A DNA stretch of 64,000 nucleotides from Curtobacterium sp. MCPF17_002. Lineage in GTDB: Bacteria; Actinomycetota; Actinomycetes; Actinomycetales; Microbacteriaceae. A program made the position numbers and the translations under genes. The notes under the pieces were generated by a model that ran no database searches, was not told where the DNA came from, and was given only the letters and a program-made list of their open reading frames with translations. The stretch spans positions 1,178,001 through 1,242,000 of the forward strand of contig NZ_CP126251.1 of the NCBI RefSeq assembly GCF_003234115.2, written 5' to 3'. Shown piece after piece: positions 1 to 6,646 of the stretch. Every line of letters begins with the position of its first letter. The first letter of the stretch is position 1.

Positions 1-1396
1 CGTCATCAGCCACGGCATCGTGCTCGGCTCCGACGGCCAGAAGATGTCGAAGTCGCTCCGGAACTACCCGGACGTGTCCGAGGTCTTCGACCGTGACGGC
101 GCCGACGCGATGCGCTGGTTCCTCATGTCGTCGTCGGTGATCCGTGGCGGCAACCTCGTCGTCACCGAGGAGGGCATCCGGCAGGGCGTCCGCGAGTTCC
201 TCCTGCCGCTCTGGTCGACGTACTACTTCTTCACCCTCTACGCGAACGCCTCCGGGCCGGACGGCGCCGGGTCCTCCGAGGGCTACCGGGCCCAGCGCCG
301 GACCGACTCGACCGACGTGCTCGACCGGTACCTGCTCGCGAAGACCCGGGTGCTCGTGGCCGACGTCACGACGCACCTCGACGCGCTCGACACGCCGCTC
401 GCGGCGCAGGCCGTGCGCGACTTCGCCGACGTGCTCACGAACTGGTACGTGCGCCGGTCGCGCGACAAGTTCTGGGCGGGTGCCGGGTCCTCGCCCGAAG
501 CGACGGCTGCGTTCGACACGCTGTACACGGTGCTCGAGACCCTCACCCGTGTGGCGGCCCCGCTCGCACCCCTCGTCGCCGAGGAGATCTGGAAGGGCCT
601 CACCGGTGGCCGGAGCGTGCACCTCGAGGACTTCCCGGACGCCGGCGAGTTCCCGGCGGACGACGCGCTCGTCGACGCCATGGACCGCGTCCGCGACGTC
701 GCCTCGAAGGGCCTCGCGCTCCGCAAGGCGACCGGCAAGCGCGTCCGCCTGCCCCTCGCGACGCTGACCCTCGTCGTGCCCGACCCGGCCGCGCTGACGC
801 CCTTCGCGGACATCCTCCGTGACGAGCTCAACGTCAAGCGGGTGGTCCTCGAGGCGCAGGCCGAGGAGTCCCTGACGCAGTACGGCATCGAGCGGAAGCT
901 CACCGTGAACGCGCGGGCCGCCGGCCCCCGCATCGGCAAGCAGGTGCAGCAGGTCATCCCCGCCGCCAAGCGGGGCGACTGGACGGCGACCGAGTCCGGC
1001 GTGACCGTCGGTGGCGTCGACCTCGTCGAGGGCGAGTACACGCTCGACCTCTCCGTCGCCGACCCGACCGTCGCGGTGGCGTTCCTCGACGGCGGCGGGT
1101 TCGCGGTGCTCGACACCGTGACCACGCCCGAGCTCGAGGCCGAGGGTCTGGCCCGCGACGTCGTCCGCGCCGTCCAGCAGGCCCGCCGTGACGCCGGCCT
1201 CGACGTCGGCGACCGGATCGCCCTCCGGCTCCGTGTCACGGCCGACGCCGTGGACGCCGTCCGCGCGCACGAACAGCTCATCGCGGGGGAGACCCTGTCG
1301 ACGAGCATCGACGTCGGGACGGCCGAGTTCGCGCAGAGCGAGGGCACCGACGTCGGCGACGGTGCCAAGGTGTCCGTGGAGGTGGCACGCGCATGA
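1..1396 (+). CDS. ileS: Isoleucyl-tRNA synthetase, C-terminal part (5' end outside window)
   Basis: Class Ia aminoacyl-tRNA synthetase that charges tRNA-Ile in the cytoplasm. The reading frame is open from base 2, so the N-terminus and the HIGH motif lie upstream. The class I signature KMSKS is visible at bases 41-55, followed by the motif region NYPDVSEVFDRDGADAMRWF and then the helical anticodon-binding domain (with a WYVRRSRDKFW stretch near residue 150 of the fragment). About 464 residues are present, under half of the roughly 1,050-1,100 expected for the long actinobacterial type. The stop codon overlaps the folC start (ATGA), so the two genes are probably co-transcribed and coupled. Assignment to IleS rather than ValS or LeuS rests on overall resemblance. 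Confidence 0.93.
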   Translation, partial: VISHGIVLGSDGQKMSKSLRNYPDVSEVFDRDGADAMRWFLMSSSVIRGGNLVVTEEGIRQGVREFLLPLWSTYYFFTLYANASGPDGAGSSEGYRAQRRTDSTDVLDRYLLAKTRVLVADVTTHLDALDTPLAAQAVRDFADVLTNWYVRRSRDKFWAGAGSSPEATAAFDTLYTVLETLTRVAAPLAPLVAEEIWKGLTGGRSVHLEDFPDAGEFPADDALVDAMDRVRDVASKGLALRKATGKRVRLPLATLTLVVPDPAALTPFADILRDELNVKRVVLEAQAEESLTQYGIERKLTVNARAAGPRIGKQVQQVIPAAKRGDWTATESGVTVGGVDLVEGEYTLDLSVADPTVAVAFLDGGGFAVLDTVTTPELEAEGLARDVVRAVQQARRDAGLDVGDRIALRLRVTADAVDAVRAHEQLIAGETLSTSIDVGTAEFAQSEGTDVGDGAKVSVEVARA

Positions 1397-2865
1397 GCGA
1401 CATCAGTGATGACCAGTACGACGACCACGAACTCGACGGCGACCAGCCGGACGGTGTCCGGATCCCGGTCGGCCCCGCGGGTGACACGGACCCGACCGAG
1501 GCCCTGCCCTACGGCGGGGACGACGACGAGGTCAAGCGCGTCGAGACGGCGCTCTACACCCGCATCGGCGAGCAGTCGCCCGAGCACCGGCTCTCGGCGA
1601 CCCGCCGCGCCGTCGAGCTCCTCGGCGACCCGCACCTGTCGTACCCGGTGATCCACATCACGGGCACCAACGGCAAGACCTCGACCGCCCGGATGGCCGA
1701 GAGCATCATCCGCGCGCACGGCCTCCGCACCGGACTCATGACGAGCCCGCACCTGGTGTCCATCCGGGAGCGCATCGTCGTGGACGGCGCACCGATCGCC
1801 GCGGACCGCTTCGTGGAGAACTGGGACGACATCGCCCCCGTCCTCGAGCTGACCGACAAGGAGCTCACCGACAAGGGCGAGCTCCCGCTGACCTTCTTCG
1901 AGGCGCTGACGGTCCTCGCCCTGGCGTGCTTCGCCGAGGCGCCGGTCGATGTCGCCGTGATCGAGGTCGGCATGGGCGGCGAGTGGGACTCCACGAACGT
2001 CGTGCAGAGCCAGGTGCAGGTGTTCACACCGATCGCGATCGACCACGCCAAGCAGCTCGGGAACACCGTGGCCGAGATCGCCCGCACGAAGTCGGGGATC
2101 ATCAAGCCGTCCTCGTCCGTCGTGTCGAGCGCGCAGTCGGCCGAGGCGCTCGCCGAGCTCGAACGTGCGGCGGAGCTCACCGAGTCGACCCTCGCGGTCG
2201 AGGGCGCCGGGTTCTCCGTCGTCGACGTCACACCGGCGGTCGGCGGGCAGCTCATCACCGTGCAGGGGATCGCCGGACGCTACGACGACCTGTTCCTCCC
2301 GCTGTTCGGGCAGCACCAGGCGCACAACGCCGCCGTCGCGATCGCCGCGGTCGAGTCGTTCCTCGGCCGGGGCTCGCAGCCCCTCGACGAGGACGTCCTC
2401 TCCGAGGGGCTCGCCGGCGCGACCAGCCCCGGGCGGCTCCAGCCGATCGCCCAGGGCCCGACCCTCGTGGTCGACGCGGCGCACAACCCGCACGGTGCCC
2501 GCGCCCTCGCCGAGGCCCTGCCGGTGGCGTTCCCGTCCGGCCACGTCGTCGGCGTCGTCGGGATCCTCGGCGACAAGGACGCCCGCGGGTTCGTCCGTGC
2601 GCTGAAGGGCACGATCGCGACGTTCGTCGTGACCCAGCCCCCCGGTGACCGTGCGCTCGACGCGGACGAGTTCGCCCGGATCGTCGTCGACGAGGTCGGC
2701 GAGGACCGGGTCGTCGTCGAGCCCTCGCTCGCCGCCGCGCTGCAGGAAGCACGCGACCTGGCGGACGAGGCGGACGCCGACGACGCCATGGTGCTCGTCG
2801 CGGGCTCCATCGTGATGGTGGGGAAGGTCATGGACCTGGTCCACTCCGAAGGCGGGACGAAGTGA
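1393..2865 (+). CDS. folC: Bifunctional folylpolyglutamate synthase / dihydrofolate synthase
   Basis: Mur-ligase-family ATP-dependent enzyme that adds glutamate to dihydropteroate and to folates in the cytoplasm. The 490-residue protein has the ATP-binding loop HITGTNGKTSTAR at about residues 88-100, the region EVGMGGEWDSTNV and the C-terminal ligase motif VVDAAHNPHGA near residue 360. An acidic N-terminal extension of about 45 residues precedes the conserved domain. ATG overlaps the ileS stop by 4 bp, and its own stop overlaps the next start by 4 bp (GTGA), so it is the middle gene of a coupled operon. PabB and a PabC-like protein elsewhere in the window belong to the same folate pathway. 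Confidence 0.95.
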   Translation: MSDISDDQYDDHELDGDQPDGVRIPVGPAGDTDPTEALPYGGDDDEVKRVETALYTRIGEQSPEHRLSATRRAVELLGDPHLSYPVIHITGTNGKTSTARMAESIIRAHGLRTGLMTSPHLVSIRERIVVDGAPIAADRFVENWDDIAPVLELTDKELTDKGELPLTFFEALTVLALACFAEAPVDVAVIEVGMGGEWDSTNVVQSQVQVFTPIAIDHAKQLGNTVAEIARTKSGIIKPSSSVVSSAQSAEALAELERAAELTESTLAVEGAGFSVVDVTPAVGGQLITVQGIAGRYDDLFLPLFGQHQAHNAAVAIAAVESFLGRGSQPLDEDVLSEGLAGATSPGRLQPIAQGPTLVVDAAHNPHGARALAEALPVAFPSGHVVGVVGILGDKDARGFVRALKGTIATFVVTQPPGDRALDADEFARIVVDEVGEDRVVVEPSLAAALQEARDLADEADADDAMVLVAGSIVMVGKVMDLVHSEGGTK

Positions 2866-3278
2866 CGGACGCACCACGGGCCTCCAGGCCGGGCCGCGCG
2901 CCCCGCACGCGCAGGCCGCGACGCGAACGCGGGGCGCAGGAGAGCCTGCTGTCGATCGCCCTCGTGCTCGAGGCGATCATGTTCTTCTTCCCGACGCTCG
3001 TCGTGTTCGGCAAGGGGACCCTCCCACCGGCCGTGGCGTTCGGCGGCGGCATCGGTGCGATGGTCGTGCTGGCGCTGGCCTCACGTCTGACCGGCAAGCC
3101 CGCCGGTGTATGGTTCGGGTGGCTGCTGCAGGCGGCCATCCTCGCCACCGGGTTCATCGAACCGTTCATGTTCGCGGTCGCCGTGGTGTTCCTGGCGCTG
3201 TGGGTCTTCTGCTTCGTCAAGGGCGGTCAACTCGACCCTCAGAACGCCGCGCGCCGAGCGGCCATGGGCGAGGACTGA
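2862..3278 (+). CDS. DUF4233 family membrane protein
   Basis: A 138-residue protein with a basic, disordered first 25 residues followed by about four hydrophobic segments (around residues 30-50, 53-72, 80-98 and 103-122). This matches the DUF4233 family, which actinobacteria typically encode right after folC. Its function is unknown. The GTG start overlaps the folC stop (GTGA). The product should sit in the cytoplasmic membrane. ndk follows 35 bp later and may be read from the same transcript. Confidence 0.85.
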   Translation: MTDAPRASRPGRAPRTRRPRRERGAQESLLSIALVLEAIMFFFPTLVVFGKGTLPPAVAFGGGIGAMVVLALASRLTGKPAGVWFGWLLQAAILATGFIEPFMFAVAVVFLALWVFCFVKGGQLDPQNAARRAAMGED

Positions 3279-3313
3279 CCACCACATTCGACCCCGAACA
3301 CAGGGAGTACTGC

Positions 3314-3733
3314 GTGTCCGACCTCGAAGAGACCCTCGTCCTCGTCAAGCCCGACGGCGTCGCCCGCCAGCTCACCGGTGAGATCCTCCGCCGGATCGAG
3401 GCCAAGGGCTACGAGATCGTCGACCTGAAGATGCTGACGGCTCCGCGTGACCTGCTCGACGCCCACTACGAGGAGCACCAGGGCAAGCCGTTCTTCGAGC
3501 CGCTCGTCGAGTTCATGCAGTCCGGCCCGGTCGTCGCCGTGCGCGTCGCCGGCAACGCCGTCATCGCCGGCTTCCGGTCGCTCGCCGGCACGACCGACCC
3601 GACCTCTGCCGCGCCGGGCACCATCCGTGGTGACCTCGGCCGCGACTGGGGCCTCAAGGTGCAGCAGAACCTGGTGCACGGCTCGGACAGCCCCGAGTCG
3701 TCGGCGCGCGAGCTCGCGCTCTGGTTCGCCTGA
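3314..3733 (+). CDS. ndk: Nucleoside diphosphate kinase
   Basis: Transfers the gamma phosphate between nucleoside tri- and diphosphates through a phosphohistidine. At 139 residues it is the normal length. The start is GTG at 3314 (MSDLEETLVLVKPDGVA); the frame is open further upstream, but that stretch overlaps the preceding gene and is not family-like. The active-site segment NLVHGSDS places the catalytic histidine at residue 122, and the ATP-binding motif GTIRGD is present at about residues 102-107. It follows the folC/DUF4233 operon closely, as is usual in actinobacteria. Confidence 0.97.
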   Translation: MSDLEETLVLVKPDGVARQLTGEILRRIEAKGYEIVDLKMLTAPRDLLDAHYEEHQGKPFFEPLVEFMQSGPVVAVRVAGNAVIAGFRSLAGTTDPTSAAPGTIRGDLGRDWGLKVQQNLVHGSDSPESSARELALWFA

Positions 3734-3749
3734 GACGCGGGGCTCGACC

Positions 3750-4598
3750 ATGACGAACAACGACCGTCCCACCAAGAACGAGCGCCGTCAGCACGCGCGT
3801 GACGTCGCGCGGCAGCGTGCCGACGCCGAGAAGCGCCGCAAGCGCCGCAACCGCTGGTTCCTCCAGGGCGGCATCGGCATCGGCATCATCGCGATCGCGG
3901 CCATCGTCGCGATCGTCATCGTGAACGTGAACAACGCGAACACGGTGTCGGCCACCGGCCCGAAGAACATGGCGACCGGTGCGATCCAGTTCACCGCTCA
4001 GGACGGCAAGGTCGCTCCGGTGACCACGAAGGCCGTGACGGCGAACGGGACCCCCTCGGCCGTGCCGACCGCGAACGCCGACGGCACCGTCGCGGTGACC
4101 GAGTACGTCGACTGGGCCTGCCCGGTCTGCAAGCAGTTCGAGGCCGCCTACGCCGACCAGATCCTCGCCAAGGTGCAGTCCGGCGACGCGACCCTGGCAA
4201 TCCAGCCGGTGTCGATCCTCGACCGCAGCTACCAGAACACGCGCTACGCCAGCCGTGCCGCGAACGCCGCCATGTGCGTCGCGAACTACGCCCCGGACAA
4301 GTTCCTCGACGTCCAGACGCAGTTCTTCGACAACCAGCCGGAAGAGGGCACCGCGGGTCTGACGAACGCCGAGATCGCGAAGCTCGTGAAGGCGGGCGGC
4401 GCGACCGGTTCGAACGTCTCCGAGTGCCTGTCGAGCGAGCAGTTCAAGGGCTGGGTGACGAAGTCGACCAAGGCCGTCGTCGCCGACCCGGCACTGCAGG
4501 GCACCCAGGGCTTCGGCACGCCGACCGTCCTGGTGAACGGCAAGAAGGTCGAGACGCTGAGCGACGTCATCACCGAGATCGACGCCGCCGCGAAGTAG
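3750..4598 (+). CDS. Membrane-anchored DsbA-family thiol-disulfide oxidoreductase (CPVC)
   Basis: A 282-residue protein with a highly basic cytoplasmic N-terminus (residues 1-35), one transmembrane anchor (about 38-60) and an extracytoplasmic thioredoxin-like domain with the active site CPVC at residues 124-127. The cis-Pro region is FGTPTVLVNGK near the C-terminus. It probably catalyses disulfide formation or exchange in exported proteins. The ATG at 3750 is 16 bp after the ndk stop. It shares the post-membrane motif GPKNMA and overall plan with the convergent gene at 4737-5588, so the two look like duplicates that now face each other. Which one is the primary oxidase cannot be told from sequence. 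Confidence 0.9.
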   Translation: MTNNDRPTKNERRQHARDVARQRADAEKRRKRRNRWFLQGGIGIGIIAIAAIVAIVIVNVNNANTVSATGPKNMATGAIQFTAQDGKVAPVTTKAVTANGTPSAVPTANADGTVAVTEYVDWACPVCKQFEAAYADQILAKVQSGDATLAIQPVSILDRSYQNTRYASRAANAAMCVANYAPDKFLDVQTQFFDNQPEEGTAGLTNAEIAKLVKAGGATGSNVSECLSSEQFKGWVTKSTKAVVADPALQGTQGFGTPTVLVNGKKVETLSDVITEIDAAAK

Positions 4599-4638
4599 TC
4601 CGCACCCTCTGCCGGCCCGCGACCACCTGCCGCAGGCT

Positions 4639-4700
4639 CGCACAACCACAGTCGCCCCGAACCACGCTGATGCGTGGTTCGGGGCGACTGTGGTTGTGCG
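4639..4700. terminator. Perfect 29-bp inverted repeat between convergent genes, probable bidirectional terminator
   Basis: The left arm (4639-4667) and right arm (4672-4700) are exact reverse complements with a 4-base loop (TGAT). It lies in the 138-bp gap between two convergent thiol-oxidoreductase genes. There is no U tract on either side, so it would act as an unusually long hairpin terminator or as a repeat element. Confidence 0.75.
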
Positions 4701-4736
4701 GGGGCGATCGGCGCCACCGGCGGGCCGGGGGAGCGC

Positions 4737-5588
4737 CTACGCGGCGCCGCCGTGCTGCTCGACGAACGCGGCGAACGCGTCGGTGTCGGTCAGGGAGCCG
4801 TTGTACTGGGACCCGTTCACGATGACCACGGGGGTACCGGTCACCTTGTCGAGCGACGAGTTCGGGATCTTCTCGTTCAGCACGCGGTTCGTCGCGTCAC
4901 CGACCCACCCGGCGAAGTGCTGGTCGGTGATGCAGGACGTCACCTTCGCGTTCGTCGCCCCGGCCGTCTTCGCCAGGGACGCGAGCTTGTCGTTCGTCAG
5001 CCCCCGCGTGCTCTCGGACGGCTGGTTCTCGTAGAGCGCCGTGTTGTACGCCAGGAACGCGTCCGGGTCGTAGTTCGCCACGCAGGCGGCCGCGGCGGCG
5101 GAACGGGTGGAGTACTTCGACCCGAGCGACACCCGGTCGAGCAGGTTGAACGGGTGCAGCTCGAGCGTCGCCGAGCCGGCCTGGACCCACTGCTGGATCT
5201 GGGACATCTGGCTCGTCTCGAACTGGTTGCAGTACGGGCACATGTAGTCCGAGTACACCGTGATGTTCGCGACGGAGTCGTCCTGCTTCGTCGGGGTCGG
5301 CTTCCCGCCGTCGGGGGTGGCCGACGTCGACACGGGGACGATCTGGCCGTTCACCCCGTGCAGCAGGAGCCCGTCGCTCGCCATGTTCTTCGGCCCGGGG
5401 CCGGCCGGTTGCACCGAGTTCGCGATCACCACGACGACGATCGCGATGACCGCGAGCCCGCCGACGATGATCCCGCTGATGCCCAGCGTCTTGTTGCGGC
5501 GCCGACGCGCCTGCTCCTTCGCGCGTGCTTCGCGGGCGCGTTCGCGTGCCGCATCCCGCCGTGCCTTCTTGCCGTCGTTCTCGCTCAT
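4737..5588 (-). CDS. Membrane-anchored DsbA-family thiol-disulfide oxidoreductase (CPYC)
   Basis: A 283-residue protein: lysine/arginine-rich cytoplasmic tail (1-32), a single transmembrane segment (about 35-57), a linker with GPKNMA, and a thioredoxin-fold domain with CPYC at residues 117-120 and a cis-Pro loop TGTPVVIVNG. It probably oxidises exported proteins. The next gene upstream on the same strand is a VKOR homologue that ends 123 bp before this start, and VKOR re-oxidises DsbA-like partners in actinobacteria, so this copy is the likely VKOR partner. A TACGCT hexamer 8 nt before the ATG could give a separate, nearly leaderless transcript. Confidence 0.9.
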   Translation of the reverse strand: MSENDGKKARRDAARERAREARAKEQARRRRNKTLGISGIIVGGLAVIAIVVVVIANSVQPAGPGPKNMASDGLLLHGVNGQIVPVSTSATPDGGKPTPTKQDDSVANITVYSDYMCPYCNQFETSQMSQIQQWVQAGSATLELHPFNLLDRVSLGSKYSTRSAAAAACVANYDPDAFLAYNTALYENQPSESTRGLTNDKLASLAKTAGATNAKVTSCITDQHFAGWVGDATNRVLNEKIPNSSLDKVTGTPVVIVNGSQYNGSLTDTDAFAAFVEQHGGAA

Positions 5589-5711
5589 CGAGTTCGAGCG
5601 TAGGTGCTGCCCAGGCGCCGATCGGTCGTCCTGGCTGGGAAGGAACCAGGAATTCGATGACGCGTCATCGAAAACGTCCAGCGGGGGTTCAGGACGACGT
5701 CCGGAGACGGG

Positions 5712-6314
5712 TCAGAAGGAGGACAGGATCGTCGGGAACTTGATGAGGATCGTCACGACGATGACCAGGTAGTTCGCCAGCGGGAACGCCCAGCAGAAGG
5801 GGAGCAGCGCCCGGCCGACCCGTTGCGTGCGGGCGCCGAACCGGCCCTGCGCGGCGTTCCAGATCGTGAACACCCAGAACAGCGGGATCGTCATCGACCA
5901 GACGAGCATGCACCACGGGCAGAGCGCGCCGATGAACCACACCGTCTGGGTGAACAGCCACGTCACGAACACCCACGCCAGGAACACGCCCGCGTTGAAC
6001 GCGATCCAGAACCAGCGCGATCCGTTCCGGAAGCCCGCGAGCAGCATCACCGCGACCGCGATCGGCGCGACGAAGCCCATCACGCCGAGCAGTGGGTTCG
6101 GGAAGCCGAACAGGTGCCCCTGCCAGCTCGCCATCACGTCCGAGCAGCTGATGAACGGGTTGACGTCGCAGGACAGAACCTTCTTGGGGTCCGCGTACTT
6201 CGCGAACTCGTCCAGGACGAGCGAGAACGACCCGTACAGGCCCACCAGACCGGTGATCAGCAGGAAGACCGCCATGGCGATCGGACGTCGGACGGCAGGG
6301 GCTGGCGTGCTCAC
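5712..6314 (-). CDS. Vitamin K epoxide reductase (VKOR) family protein
   Basis: Integral membrane quinone-linked oxidoreductase that regenerates DsbA-type oxidants. The 200-residue protein has about five hydrophobic segments, the loop cysteine pair C49 and C57 (SCDVNPFISCSD) and the active-site CPWC at residues 132-135 near the membrane face, all as expected for bacterial VKOR. The GTG start at 6314 is chosen because homology begins here (MSTPAPAVRRP). The open frame extends 88 codons further but is low quality. A GATGAT hexamer ends 6 nt before the GTG, consistent with a leaderless transcript divergent from the RNase E/G gene. Confidence 0.92.
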   Translation of the reverse strand: MSTPAPAVRRPIAMAVFLLITGLVGLYGSFSLVLDEFAKYADPKKVLSCDVNPFISCSDVMASWQGHLFGFPNPLLGVMGFVAPIAVAVMLLAGFRNGSRWFWIAFNAGVFLAWVFVTWLFTQTVWFIGALCPWCMLVWSMTIPLFWVFTIWNAAQGRFGARTQRVGRALLPFCWAFPLANYLVIVVTILIKFPTILSSF

Positions 6315-6646
6315 CGCGTCATCATCGCATGCGTGTTCCGGTCCTTTCCCCGTGCGGCATGCGATAATCGCTGCATGTCGTGCGGCCGATCCGCGCGACG
6401 ACGAAAGCTTTCCGGGCGCCGCCCGGACGATCAGGTGTGGTGAGAGCACACCGTGACCGGGACTCGCGTCACTCCGACGCCGAGCCGGACGGGCCGGGTG
6501 CCCGAGACGGAACGGCTGCGGACACCACAAGTTGCCGCACCGGTCACAAGACAGCGAACGCGGGGGCGTGGTCGCCACCCGTTACAACTACAGAATTCCC
6601 GCCGTCCGACACGGGCGCGAGCGGGGTCAAGGAGTGCACCAGGTCC
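6315..6646 (+). promoter_or_regulatory. Divergent promoter region and long 5' leader of the RNase E/G gene
   Basis: A 332-bp gap between the divergent VKOR and RNase E/G genes. A GATAAT hexamer at 6363-6368 is a possible -10 element for the rightward transcript. If so, the RNase mRNA has a leader of about 270 nt. No protein homology was recognised in the frame that stays open through it. E. coli RNase E autoregulates through its own long 5' UTR; a similar role here is only inference. Confidence 0.4.

Noticed and set aside
283-2877. Long minus-strand open frame (864 codons) opposite ileS and folC
   Set aside because: It is antisense to two well-supported genes, its composition is that of a GC-rich shadow frame (Arg/Gly/Asp/Val/His) and it shows no domain.
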